Positions 17,948-27,799 of a DNA stretch of 27,799 bases are shown here, piece by piece (positions within the stretch are counted from its first letter, which is position 1; every line of letters begins with the position of its first letter). A program made the position numbers and the translations under genes. The notes beneath the pieces are model-generated. The model had not been told where the DNA came from, did not search any database, and saw only the letters and a program-made list of their open reading frames with translations. The stretch comes from Phycisphaerae bacterium (GTDB taxonomy: Bacteria; Planctomycetota; Phycisphaerae; Tepidisphaerales; Tepidisphaeraceae), in assembly GCA_030448225.1 (NCBI GenBank), contig JAUJNJ010000081.1:1-27799 (forward strand), in the 5' to 3' direction.

Positions 17948-18763
17948 TTATTTCGCGAGCGTCGCCACGAGTCGCCACACGAGGTGAGGCGAGAGGGGGC
18001 GCGGCTGCTTTTTGTTGAACGCGTCGACGAGCGCGTCGAAGCGGGGCGAATACGGCAGGCGGTCGCGCTTGCCGACGTCGTCGCCGAGCAGTCGCCGCAG
18101 TTCGGCGGCCGCCTCGGGTGCGATCTCCGGGGGCTTCGACCGCGCCTCGCCGAGCTTCGCCAGCGCGCCGCGCTTGCGGAGGTTGAGCAGGTGGCGCCAC
18201 GTCTCCTGACGCGTTGGCTTGGGGTCGTCAAAGGCGGTCACGTACGGCTTGTAGATCCCCTCGAAGTGCGGCGTGTAGGGCAGATCGTCGGCGGTGCGGG
18301 CGGTCTTCTCGTAGAGCTGCGCGAGCAAATCGTTCTTCGGCTTGAGCTTCGTCTCGACGCCGGCGAACAGCCCGCCGGTGCCCGCCGACCGCGCGTCCTC
18401 GATCACGGCCTTGCCCCCCGCCTCGGCCGTGCGGTCGAGCAGGAGGATCACGTTGCCGAACGGGTCTTTCGCCGCAGCGCGGTAGCCGCGCGACACCGGG
18501 GCCGGCGCGCTCGTGAACTGAAGCTTCAGGGCGACGCGCCGCTTGTAGAGGTCGCGCACGTCGTCGACGAGGTAGTAGGCGGCCTCGGCGGGCAGGTCGG
18601 GGTCGGTGTGGAGCACGAGTTCGGTCGCGTCGTCCTGGAGGCGGAAGCTGGCGATCTTCTGCTCCTGGCGGACGAGGCGCAGGCCCAGCACGTCGCGGTA
18701 GTAGCTCACCGCGCTTTGCAGGTTGGGCACGCGGAGGATGAGTCGGTCGACCTTCCGGAGCAT
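17948..18763 (-). CDS. VOC (glyoxalase-fold) protein with duplicated LPYxPxF tail
   Basis: Residues 1-112 form a single VOC (vicinal-oxygen-chelate) fold: KVDRLILRVPNLQSAVSYY, LGLRLVRQEQ, FRLQDDATELVLHT, and AAKDPFGNVILLLDRT. Usual metal ligands are missing: the first strand has arginine rather than histidine, and the final strand reads VILLL where a ligand glutamate is typical. It may therefore bind rather than catalyse. Residues 135-271 are unfamiliar and hold two copies of LPYxPxF...WR: LPYTPHFEGIYKPY...WRHLLNL (161-196) and LPYSPRFDALVDAF...WRLVATL (236-269). A link of about 36 charged residues joins them. Start ATG at 18763. It lies 60 bases after the flippase-like gene on the same strand and 123 before the HEAT gene. 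Confidence 0.8.
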   Translation of the reverse strand: MLRKVDRLILRVPNLQSAVSYYRDVLGLRLVRQEQKIASFRLQDDATELVLHTDPDLPAEAAYYLVDDVRDLYKRRVALKLQFTSAPAPVSRGYRAAAKDPFGNVILLLDRTAEAGGKAVIEDARSAGTGGLFAGVETKLKPKNDLLAQLYEKTARTADDLPYTPHFEGIYKPYVTAFDDPKPTRQETWRHLLNLRKRGALAKLGEARSKPPEIAPEAAAELRRLLGDDVGKRDRLPYSPRFDALVDAFNKKQPRPLSPHLVWRLVATLAK

Positions 18764-18823
18764 GGCGGGCCCAAGGCGCCGGCGGGCGTCATGTTTCGGG
18801 CGTCAGGAGCGGCGTCGACGCGC

Positions 18824-20216
18824 TCAGCGCTCGTCCGACCGCGGCGTGCGGTCGGCGGCGGCGGCCGGGTCCTCGTCGGTCTCGAGGTCGTGCTGCTCCT
18901 TCGCGGTCGCGCGTGGTACCCGCCGCGGAGGACGAACACGCCAGCCACGAGGTTCCAGAACATCTGCACGAGGCGGATCGACATCGTCAGCACGAACGCC
19001 TGGCTGATCGTGGCCAGCGCTTCGTGAGCTGCACAGCGAAGAACTCCATCACGCCCGCCCCTGCGGCGAGATCGGCACCGCCCCGACGAGCCGCGACCAC
19101 CGGCACGACCACCCAGTAGTAGAACGGCTTGAGCGGGAGGCCGAACGCCATGCCCGCGAAGGTGGCCGAGAGGATCGAGATCGCGTGCACCGGGAACGAC
19201 AGCATCACCGCGCCCAGCACCGGCACCGGCCGCCCGCCGAGCACCTCCATCGCCTCCACCGCCTTGGCCACCTGCGCCTGCATCGGCAGGCGCTTCAGGA
19301 CGAACGACAGGCCGCTCACCCTGCGGAGCGTGCGGTTGTAGAAGACGACCATCCCCACCGCCACCCCGGCCAGCAGCACGCCCGACGCCACCGCCACCCG
19401 GCGGCACTCCTCCACGTCCCATTGGTAGGCGGCCATGATCCCGCCGAGGATGATCAGCGCGAGCAGGCCGATGACGCGGTCGACGAGCACGGTCATCACC
19501 GCCCGCGTCCGCAGCGGCGTGTGCTTGGAGGCGTAGTACGCCTTGATCAGGTCCCCGCCGGTCGTGCCGGGCATGAACGAGTTGTAGAACGCGCCGACCA
19601 TGTTGATCACGAGCGCGCGACGCAGGCTGATGTCGATCTTCAGCATGCGGAGCAGGATGTGCCACCGCATGCTCGTCAGCAGGTAGCTCACCGGCAGCAC
19701 CAGCAGCTGCGCTGCCAGGAACGTGCGGTCGGCCCCGCACCATGCGTCAGCCCGACCTCGACGTACGGCGAGGCGACCTCCAGGTCCTGCGGCCCGACGA
19801 TCTGGTCCGGCCGCACGAGGATGCCCTGCTCGGTCACCGGGTCTTCCACGACGAGTTCGCGAACCGCGCGGACGCCGTTACCAATCGCCGCCCCCGGCTT
19901 CACCGCCAGCAGCTTCAGCGAGCGGGCCCCGTCGCCGCCCTCCTGCCGCACGTCAACCGATCGCCGGTCTGGCCGGACCCAAAGCTCGCCGCGGGGGACC
20001 GTCCGCGTTGCCCCGCCGTCCCGCCGCGCGATGATGAACGTCGCGTCCTGCTCGCCGGGTTTGCCGAGCACGCGGACGTATTCGGGCAGCTTCGTCGTGG
20101 GGTCGAGGACCAGGACGCGGTCGGTGAAGTTGATGTTGCTGACGACCCACCACGCCGAGGGCGGCGATGCCCCAGCGGACGGTGAACTTCAGCCGATTCT
20201 TCGTCTTGTCCGTCAT
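18824..20216 (-). CDS. LPG-synthase-TM / YbhN-like flippase-type membrane protein with periplasmic insertion, frameshifted
   Basis: The ATG at 20216 gives MTDKTKNRLKFTVRWGIAAL, a first membrane segment. After a frameshift near 20145 an extracytoplasmic stretch of about 120 residues follows (FTDRVLVLDPTTKLPEYVRV through LEVASPYVEVGL). The LPG_synthase_TM (PF03706) core comes next: SYLLTSMRWHILLRMLKIDI, INMVGAFYNSFMPGTTGGDL then IKAYYASKHTP, VLVDRVIGLLALIILGGIM, HAISILSATFAGMAFGLPL and TISQAFVLTMSIRLVQMFWN near the C-terminus. Frameshifts are also present near 19740, 19080 and 18915. It ends AKEQHDLETDEDPAAAADR...DER with the stop at 18824-18826. Such proteins are proposed lipid flippases or glycolipid/aminoacyl-lipid partners; the substrate is unknown. 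Family call is firm, role is open. Confidence 0.82.
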
Positions 20217-20750
20217 GTCCGAAGCCGTGGCCAATGACGCCCTCCGAGGAAGGTCGCGATCGTAAGACGCGCGGTCGTCGCCGCTGCGCCGAAAACGCGA
20301 ACGGTCGGTGCCCCGGCCGTGGGCACCCGTCGTCCGGTAATGTATCGGCAGTTGGCGGGGATGCACAGCGGCCGCGCGCCTCCGTGCCAGTGCTGCCGGG
20401 CCGGAGGCGGCAGAATGCAGGCGTGATTAATAAGGAACTACGTCGTGGGCGGTTTTCGCAGCTCGTGAGCCAGTCGACGCGGATTCGCTTGCACGTCGCG
20501 ACGCCGCTCGCGGAGGCCGCGAACCCGCAAGCGGCGGCCGTGCCACTTCCCGGTCAGGCGACACATCGCACCCCGACTCGGCCCACCTCCCGCTCGCACG
20601 TGTGCATGAAAGGGGAGCAGAGACCAGTCTCGCTGCCGCGGGGAACTGCCTCGCCCCACCGTCGCCCATGGAGATGCCGCATTCTGCTGTAGCATCCTCA
20701 CCCCACGCCCGGCCGTGGAACGGGCCGCCGGCGGCCCATCGGATCCTGAT
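20217..20750. other. Divergent intergenic region between flippase gene and argS, no gene seen
   Basis: No reading frame here looks like a protein on either strand. The region holds a strong stem-loop at 20503-20535 and the start regions of two divergent transcripts. It is unusually long for this compact window. A GTG at 20424 opens an ORF of low-complexity sequence without any conserved motif and is not called. Confidence 0.5.
20503..20535. repeat. Near-perfect 11-bp inverted repeat in argS upstream region
   Basis: GCCGCTCGCGG (20503-20513) pairs with CCGCAAGCGGC (20525-20535) at ten of eleven positions, with an 11-base loop. It lies about 215 bases before the argS ATG. The same GCCGCAAGCGGC-type core appears at 9381-9392, so it may be a dispersed palindrome family. 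Confidence 0.45.
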
Positions 20751-22701
<1,951 letters not shown>

Positions 22702-22797
22702 GACGGAGTGGCGGGCCCCTGACCGCGCGTAGGCTCAGTAACCCCGGAGGTACTTCAGGTTCTAGGCCTGCGTGTCCGCCGGAGAACCGGAAGGCGA

Positions 22798-23378
22798 TCA
22801 CATCGAGGGGGTCGGACGGGCGAACGCGCTGGGGCAGCGTGGTGACGCGGTGAGCATCCAAAGACGGGCCCCAGTCAGACGCTTACGCCGCGACCGCGAC
22901 GCCAGCGCCTGGAAGAACTCGACGTGCCGCGCCGAGTCGTCCACGAACTCGATCGCCATGGCCAGGCTCTGTTCCTGCTGCAGCGGGTAGTACCACGTCG
23001 CGCCTCGCCACATCGACGACCCCAAGCGCCACCGGGCTCGATCGCCGTTGACGACGGTCGCCGCGGGGCGGGCCGAAGACGGCGGCCACGGTGTTGCGGC
23101 TCGCGCCGACGACGCGCCGGCGAGCAGTGGCAGGACTCGGTCTTCGTCGGGCGGGCGAACTGGCGGCGCTTGCCCTTGGGGCGGCGACGCCGACGCTCCG
23201 CTGCATCCGGCGGAAGTGCGCGCCCGGGCGACAGCACGCCCGTCTACCATCCCCGCGAGCGTTGTGGCTATCCAGAGCGCGAGTTGCTGAAGTCGCGCAC
23301 GGCCGATGTGGACGGCGACAGGCGGGCGTCCTGGCCGACGGCTTCACGCCGCCTGCGCGCCGAGTGAACCTGTTTCAT
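22798..23378 (-). CDS. Uncertain hypothetical protein, frameshifted
   Basis: I do not recognise this gene. Minus-strand segments that look like protein are a hydrophobic stretch LQQLALWIATTLAGMV (about 23295-23250), a basic arginine-rich middle and ARWRLGSSMWRGATWYYPLQ then AMAIEFVDDSARHVEFFQA (about 23045-22910). The latter half (VFGPPAATVV, TWYYPL, AIEF, VEFFQ) resembles small single-pass proteins with a soluble beta-rich end. Three or more frameshifts are needed, and the C-terminal stop is either 22798 or 22883. The start is uncertain; an ATG at about 23378 (MKQVHSARRR) is one choice. It is downstream of the methyltransferase on the same strand and converges with argS. Confidence 0.35.
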
Positions 23379-23585
23379 CTGCGAGATCCTCTGTGCCGCG
23401 GCAGACTGGAGCCCCACCCTGATCATTATCGGCCCTTGGCGGCGACTCGCTTTACAAATCCATTGGCCGCGCCGGTCTGGAGCCCGCCCACACAACAAGC
23501 GGCAGCGTGCCCTTCGGGCCTGCGGCAAAACGATGTCCGGCTGCCCATCGTTGCCGCCGACCGGAGAGGCGAAAGCCACGCGTCG

Positions 23586-24283
23586 CTACTTCTCGCCGGC
23601 GAGCGTGAAGCGGTGGCCGAAGTGCCGGGCGTATCTGGCGTAACGGAGGCCGGCCCGACGCGCAGTCGGAGCACCTGGCTTCGTGAACGCGCCCTTCACG
23701 CCGCGCGCGTCGTGGCGGACCATCGGGCTGGCCAGGAGCGTGAAGAGCGTGATCCACGCGTAGCGCGGGCAAGTTGCGGAGGATGTCGGCGGCGACGATC
23801 CCCCGCCGGGCCACGCGGCTCATCTCCGACAGGACGCGGGCGGCGTCGGCTTCGTCGAGGTGATGAAGGAACATCGCGGTGTGGACGTAATCGAAGCTGC
23901 CGTCGGCGAACGGGAGGCCTGCGCCGCGTCGGCCCGCAGGAGCGTTAGAGCGCGGGTCGGCTCTCCTCGGCCGCGATGCGGAGCGTCTGCGGGTGCAGGT
24001 CGACGCGACGACTTCACGTTCAGCTCCCCGCTTCGTCGCGCCCACGCCAGGATCGCCCGCGGGATGTCGGCCGACCCGGTGGCGACGTCGAGGATGCGGA
24101 TCGTCTCGCCCGGCCGCCACGCCCGGCTCCACTTCTTGAACTGCCGCAGCGACACGCCGGTGTAGCGAAGGACGTTGTTGATCCGGCGGATGTAGACGAG
24201 GCTCCGCCGTAGCGCCGCGGCGTCGGCGTCGGGGCGGTCCATCCACTCGGGCCCGCGGCGCGCTGGCGAAGGAACAGGGGCAT
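23586..24283 (-). CDS. Class I SAM-dependent methyltransferase, frameshifted
   Basis: The ATG at 24283 starts MPLFLRQRAAGP and, after a frameshift, continues with MDRPDADAAALRRSLVYIRR then NVLRYTGVSLRQFKKWSRAW. The glycine-rich SAM motif I is ETIRILDVATGSADIPRAIL (about 24115-24055). Motif II/III is PFADGSFDYVHTAMFLHHLD (about 23918-23860), followed by EMSRVARRGIVAADILRNLP. The C-terminus reads YAWITLFTLLASPMVRHDAR and ends RHFGHRFTLAGEK at the stop 23586-23588. At least four frameshifts are present; corrected length is about 233 residues. The substrate is unknown; the layout resembles UbiE-like methyltransferases. It starts three bases after the mutS stop, so the two genes are very likely co-transcribed. 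Confidence 0.82.
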
Positions 24284-24286
24284 GCC

Positions 24287-27001
24287 CTACTTCCCGAACT
24301 TTTCCTTCCACTGCCGCAGGAGGTCGAACGCCGCGACGGGGGTGAGCTGATCAACGTCGACGACCGCCAGCGCTTTGGCAAGTTCCTTCGCCGGATCGGC
24401 GAAGAGTTGCAGTTGGACGCCGTCGTCGGCCTTGCGGTTCTTCGCCGCGCGGTTGTGGCCGACGTGGTGGACCGCGAGTTCCGACAGGAGTTGCCGCGCG
24501 CGGTCGAGGACCTGCTTCGGCACGCCGGCGAGCCGGGCGACGTGGATGCCGTAGCTCCGGTCGGTGCCGCCCTCGACGATGCGGTGCAGGAAGATCACCT
24601 GGTCCTCCCACTCCCGCACGGCCACGTTGAGGTTCCGCACGCCGCGGAACCGCTGGGCGAGGTCCGTCAGTTCGTGGTAATGCGTGGCAAAAAGCGTGCG
24701 ACAGCGGACCGTGCTGGCGATGTGCTCGGCGATCGCCCACGCGAGCGACAGGCCGTCGAGCGTGCTCGTGCCGCGGCCGATCTCGTCGAGGATCACAAGG
24801 CTGCGGTCGGTCGCGTTGTTGAGGATGTTCGCCGTCTCGGTCATCTCGACCATGAACGTCGACTGCCCGCGGTGCAGTTCGTCACTCGCGCCGATGCGGG
24901 TGAACAATCGGTCTGCGATGCCGACGGTGGCGCTCTTGGCGGGGACGTAACTGCCGAGCTGCGCCATCAGCGTGATCAGCGCGACCTGCCGGATGTACGT
25001 GCTCTTGCCGGCCATGTTGGGGCCGGTGATGAGGCCGAGCGTGTCGTCGGCGTCGAAGCGGGTGTCGTTGGCGACGAACTCGCTGCCGAGCTGGATGTCG
25101 AGCACCGGGTGCCGGCCGTCGACGATCTCCAGCACGCGCTCCTCGGTCACCGCCGGGCGGCAGTACCGCCGCTCCTGTGCCAGCAGCGCCAGCCCCGCCA
25201 GCACGTCGACGCGCGCGATCGACAGCGCCAGTTCCTGGAACGCCGGCACGTGCGGCAGCAGGGCTTGCCGGACGCGCTCGAACAGTTGCTGCTCGAGGGC
25301 GACCGATCGGTCGTACGCGCCCAGCGCCTCGTCCTCGAACTTCTTCAGTTCGTCGGTGATGTACCGCTCGGCGTTCTTCACCGTCTGCTTGCGGATCCAC
25401 TCGGCCGGCGCCTTCGCCTTGTGCGTCTCGGTCACCTCGATGTAGTAGCCGAACACCTTGTTGAAGCCGACGCGGAGCGACGGGATGCCGCTGTCGGCCG
25501 CGAGTTTCGCCTGGTAACTCGCGAGCCACTGCTGGCTGTTCGTGCCCATGTCGCGGAGGCGGTCGAGCTCCGGGTCGAACCCGGCCGCGATCACGCCCCC
25601 CTCGCGCAGGTGCGGCGCCGGGTCGGGCTTGATCGCGCCGGCGACGAACTTCGCCTGCTCGGCGACGAACGCCCGCTGCGCGCCGAGTTCCGGCGCCACG
25701 TCGTCCGGCCGGCCGATCGCGCGGAGCTGGTCGAGGAGCTTCGGCAGCGACGTCAGGCACTTGCCGAGGCCTGCCAGGTCCCGCGGGCCGACGCGCCCCA
25801 CCGCGATGCGCGAGACGATGCGCTCGATGTCGCAGACCCCCTCCAGCGTCTCGATCACCCCCTTCAGCGCCTGCGGCGCCTCGACGAACGCCGTGATCGC
25901 CGCCTGCCGGGCCAGGATGTGCTCGAGGTCGCGCAGCGGCGTGCGGAGCCACTGCCGCAGCAGCCGGCCGCCCATGCTCGTGCGGGTGCGGTCGATCGCC
26001 GAGAGGAGCGTGCCGTCGGTTTCGCCGGAGCGGACGGTGCGGTCGATCTCCATGCTACGCCAGCTCGACGGGTCGATCGCGAGGTAGTCTTCGACGACGT
26101 GCCGCCGCAGCGGGCGGATGTGGGCGAGGCCGGTCTTCTGCGTCTCCTCGAGGTACGTCAGCACCGCCGCGGCCGCCAGGACGGCGGGGTCGTCGTCGGC
26201 GAAGCCGAACCCGCCGGCGGTGCGCGTCTGCCACTGCCGATGCACCTGTTCGCGCGCGTGGTGCGGCGTGAACTGCCACCCGGGCCGGGCCGTCACCGCC
26301 CGCACGCCCAGCTTCTCGATCCGCCCCGCCACGTCGTGCGGCCGCCCCGACGGCAGTTCCGGCACGAGCACCTCGGCCGGCCGCAGGCGGGCGATCTCGT
26401 CGAGGATCTGCCCCTCGGAGCCACTCGTCGCCACGCACGCGCCGGTCGAGAGCTCGACCCAGCAAAGCCCCGCGCGGTAGCCGTCCGCCTTGCTGATCCC
26501 CAGCGCGACCGACGCGAGGTAGTTGTCGCTCCGCCCGTCGAGGAGCGGGTCGTCGGTAAGCGTGCCCGGCGTCATCAGCCGGACGACCTCGCGCTTCACG
26601 AGGCCCTTGGCCAGGGCCGCGTCCTCGGTCTGCTCGCAGAGCGCCACCTTGTGCCCCGCCGCGATCATCTTTCGCAGGTAGTTCTCGACCGCGTGGAACG
26701 GCACCCCCGCCATCGGGATCGCGTCCTCCGCCCCGAGTCCGCCGCGGCTTCGACTGGTGAGGGTGACGCCGAGCGTCTTGGCCGCGATTTGCGCGTCCTC
26801 CCAGAACATCTCGTAGAAGTCGCCCATCCGGAAGAACAGGACGTAGCCGGGATACTGGGCCTTGAACTGCTGGTACTGTCGCATTGCCGGCGACAGTTGG
26901 GGCTGGGCTTTTTCGCCGCCCGACTTCGGCGCGCCCGAAGACTTCACCGCTTCCGGGGCGGTCTTCGGTTCGGTCGGAGTTGGGGGGGCAGCGTCGTGCA
27001 T
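24287..27001 (-). CDS. mutS: DNA mismatch repair protein MutS
   Basis: MutS binds mismatches and small loops and starts mismatch repair. The product is 904 residues, intact. A Pro/Lys/Ser-rich N-terminal extension (residues 1-38) precedes the mismatch-binding domain, where the FxE motif is F62-Y63-E64 in FFRMGDFYEMFWEDA. The connector and lever/clamp domains follow (e.g. GVIAAGFDPELDRLRDMG, VGFNKVFGYYIEVTETHK). The ATPase has Walker A GPNMAGKSTYIRQVALIT (about residue 658), GASDELHRGQSTFMVEMTET, Walker B VILDEIGRGTSTLDGLSLAW (about 738), and ATHYHELTDLA. The C-terminal part has DRSYGIHVARLAGVPKQVLD. Start ATG at 27001 with no ribosome site. The gene diverges from the EEP unit and ends three bases before the methyltransferase gene. 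Confidence 0.97.
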   Translation of the reverse strand: MHDAAPPTPTEPKTAPEAVKSSGAPKSGGEKAQPQLSPAMRQYQQFKAQYPGYVLFFRMGDFYEMFWEDAQIAAKTLGVTLTSRSRGGLGAEDAIPMAGVPFHAVENYLRKMIAAGHKVALCEQTEDAALAKGLVKREVVRLMTPGTLTDDPLLDGRSDNYLASVALGISKADGYRAGLCWVELSTGACVATSGSEGQILDEIARLRPAEVLVPELPSGRPHDVAGRIEKLGVRAVTARPGWQFTPHHAREQVHRQWQTRTAGGFGFADDDPAVLAAAAVLTYLEETQKTGLAHIRPLRRHVVEDYLAIDPSSWRSMEIDRTVRSGETDGTLLSAIDRTRTSMGGRLLRQWLRTPLRDLEHILARQAAITAFVEAPQALKGVIETLEGVCDIERIVSRIAVGRVGPRDLAGLGKCLTSLPKLLDQLRAIGRPDDVAPELGAQRAFVAEQAKFVAGAIKPDPAPHLREGGVIAAGFDPELDRLRDMGTNSQQWLASYQAKLAADSGIPSLRVGFNKVFGYYIEVTETHKAKAPAEWIRKQTVKNAERYITDELKKFEDEALGAYDRSVALEQQLFERVRQALLPHVPAFQELALSIARVDVLAGLALLAQERRYCRPAVTEERVLEIVDGRHPVLDIQLGSEFVANDTRFDADDTLGLITGPNMAGKSTYIRQVALITLMAQLGSYVPAKSATVGIADRLFTRIGASDELHRGQSTFMVEMTETANILNNATDRSLVILDEIGRGTSTLDGLSLAWAIAEHIASTVRCRTLFATHYHELTDLAQRFRGVRNLNVAVREWEDQVIFLHRIVEGGTDRSYGIHVARLAGVPKQVLDRARQLLSELAVHHVGHNRAAKNRKADDGVQLQLFADPAKELAKALAVVDVDQLTPVAAFDLLRQWKEKFGK

Positions 27002-27118
27002 GGGGCGGATTATGAAGGTACTGGCCGACCCAAACCTTTACCAGAAACGACCGGCCCCGAACCACCCCGACCGCCCCCGGTGTGAGCGCGACCCGTGAGA
27101 TGCGCGGACCGGTGGCGC

Positions 27119-27183
27119 CGCTTCGCGTTTTCGCGACTGATGTAGGCAGGAGGAAACGCCTCGGCCTGCGAAACCGCGAAGCG
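27119..27183. repeat. Palindromic element, copy A
   Basis: CGCTTCGCGTTTTCGC (27119-27134) pairs with GCGAAACCGCGAAGCG (27168-27183) at 15 of 16 positions around a 33-base centre. The right-hand 20 bases, GCCTGCGAAACCGCGAAGCG (27164-27183), occur identically in copy B. It lies between mutS and the first EEP start. Confidence 0.75.
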
Positions 27184-27264
27184 CCGTCGTCGGACCGAGC
27201 GGGGTTTTCCGTTTACCTCTCCCCCATCGGTTTTCGCCCTCACGGGATGGTAAAGGGAATCGGT

Positions 27265-27270
27265 TACACT
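27265..27270 (+). promoter_or_regulatory. -10-like box TACACT six bases before the first EEP ATG
   Basis: TACACT is followed by exactly six bases and the ATG at 27277. The same box and spacing recur before the second EEP copy, in a flanking stretch shared by both (CGGTTACACTCC). Confidence 0.45.
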
Positions 27271-27276
27271 CCCTCC

Positions 27277-27445
27277 ATGCGCCCCTCACCGCTTTCCCTC
27301 GTCGTAGCCGCTCTCGTTGTCGCCGCCTGCCCGATCGTCGTGACCGCCGAGACCGTCACCGTCGCGACGTACAACATCGAGCACTTCGAGAACCACTTTG
27401 AGGCGCACCGCCTCCGCCGGGGGCTTCGGCACAGTTGGCTTCATC
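27277..27445 (+). pseudogene. Truncated EEP-family gene, copy 1 (signal peptide plus start of domain)
   Basis: The ATG at 27277 opens a signal peptide (MRPSPLSLVVAALVVAACPI through VVTAE), followed by TVTVATYNIEHFENHFEA. This is the first strand of the endonuclease/exonuclease/phosphatase (EEP) domain, with the N of YNIEHF. After about residue 50 (near 27435) the similarity to a real EEP stops. The in-frame sequence continues to a stop at 27633 but is low-complexity (HSWLHPPGTAPRHTPPL...), overlapping palindromic element B, and is not called as protein. The best explanation is a remnant of a tandem duplication. The reading frame is kept over the conserved part. Confidence 0.6.
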
Positions 27446-27499
27446 CACCCGGAACAGCACCTCGCCACACCCCGCCGCTGTGCGCTCGGGCCGCGAGGG

Positions 27500-27566
27500 T
27501 CGCTTCGCGTCGTCCCGACTGGCTAACCCGGGGGGATACGACTGTGCCTGCGAAACCGCGAAGCGA
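27500..27566. repeat. Palindromic element, copy B
   Basis: TCGCTTCGCG (27500-27509) pairs perfectly with CGCGAAGCGA (27557-27566). The right arm GCCTGCGAAACCGCGAAGCG (27546-27565) is identical to that of copy A, 382 bases away. The centre contains GACTGGCTAACCCGGGGG, where copy A has GACTGATGTAGG. Confidence 0.75.
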
Positions 27567-27643
27567 CTCCCGCGGCCAACCCATTCCCGGCCTTGCGATT
27601 CCGACACGGTTTTCCCCCTCGCCTGATGCCTAACCGGTTCGGT

Positions 27644-27649
27644 TACACT
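27644..27649 (+). promoter_or_regulatory. -10-like box TACACT six bases before the second EEP ATG
   Basis: TACACT followed by exactly six bases (CCGCCC) and the ATG at 27656, as for copy 1. Confidence 0.45.
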
Positions 27650-27655
27650 CCGCCC

Positions 27656-27799
27656 ATGCGCCTGACACCGCTTTCCTCCTCGTCGTCCTCGTGGTCGCAT
27701 GTTCGATCGTCGCGACCGCCGAGACGGTCACGATCGCGACGTACAACATCGAGCACTTCGAGAGCCACTTCGAGGCGCCCACCGCCTGCGCCGGGGGCT
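27656..27799 (+). CDS. EEP-family (endonuclease/exonuclease/phosphatase) protein, copy 2, cut by window end
   Basis: The ATG at 27656 gives MRLTPLS, then after one frameshift LLVVLVVACSIVATAETVTI, a second signal peptide, and ATYNIEHFESHFEAP, the first strand of the EEP domain (Mg2+-dependent hydrolases of phosphodiesters, such as nucleases and lipid phosphatases). The gene runs off the right edge at 27799, so the catalytic residues after YNIEHF are not in view. It matches copy 1 closely over the conserved part, with differences scattered through both signal peptides. The signal peptide predicts an exported enzyme. Whether this copy is complete outside the window is unknown. Confidence 0.7.
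   Translation, partial: MRLTPLSSSSSSWSHVRSSRPPRRSRSRRTTSSTSRATSRRPPPAPGA

Noticed and set aside
20424..20690. GTG-started open frame in the argS upstream region
   Set aside because: Low-complexity translation with no conserved pattern and no ribosome site.
23404..23491. Two copies of CTGGAGCCC in the methyltransferase/hypothetical gap
   Set aside because: Only nine identical bases; too short to call a repeat family.
24407..27085. 892-residue open frame on the plus strand opposite mutS
   Set aside because: It is the antisense shadow of a high-GC gene; composition is Arg/Ala/Val-rich without motifs, while the minus strand encodes a full MutS.

Overview
The window is about 27.8 kb of high-GC bacterial DNA. 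It most resembles a member of the Planctomycetota, possibly Phycisphaerae/Tepidisphaerales-like. The reasons are the GC-rich alanine/arginine coding style, many starts without a Shine-Dalgarno site, a Uma2 endonuclease, an ECF sigma/anti-sigma pair, LolA-like and STN-type envelope proteins and palindromic intergenic repeats. This placement is an inference; there is no rRNA or other decisive marker in the window.

Layout, left to right. (1) 1-2.3 kb: a Sua5/YrdC threonylcarbamoyl-AMP synthase (minus, cut by the window edge), diverging from a HAD phosphatase and a LolA-like lipoprotein (plus). (2) 2.3-5.6 kb: an unclear, probably frameshifted minus-strand membrane ORF, then the primosomal helicase PriA, which carries a repeat-containing insertion. 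(3) 5.8-12 kb, plus strand: two unrecognised membrane proteins, trpB, a Uma2 nuclease, an enolase-superfamily enzyme, a structured non-coding stretch and trpA. (4) 12.1-14.8 kb: an ECF sigma factor, a membrane-anchored anti-sigma factor and an exported protein with three STN-like modules, probably one regulatory unit. (5) 20.2-14.9 kb, minus strand: an LPG-synthase-TM/YbhN-like flippase, a VOC protein with an unfamiliar duplicated tail, a HEAT-repeat protein and RecQ. (6) 20.8-22.7 kb: argS. (7) 27.0-22.8 kb, minus strand: mutS, a class I methyltransferase 3 nt behind it, and a broken hypothetical. (8) 27.1-27.8 kb: a tandem duplication in which a palindromic element, a promoter and the signal-peptide/N-terminal part of an endonuclease/exonuclease/phosphatase protein occur twice; the first gene copy is truncated.

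Many conserved genes (tsaC/sua5, HAD, lolA-like, priA, trpB, sigma factor, flippase, argS, methyltransferase) are split by single-base frameshifts yet stay conserved across all frames. Others (enolase, trpA, STN protein, recQ, HEAT, VOC, mutS) are intact. This looks like indel error in the assembly rather than gene decay, so the extents given are those of the reconstructed genes.

Most of the content is housekeeping: tRNA modification and charging, replication restart, recombination, mismatch repair and tryptophan synthesis. I see no clear new defence or mobile system. The best candidates for something undescribed are the sigma/anti-sigma/STN trio, the VOC protein with the LPYxPxF repeat tail, the three-way-junction-like sequence before trpA, the six-base gap between -10-like boxes and ATGs at several genes, and the duplicated palindrome-plus-EEP unit at the right end.
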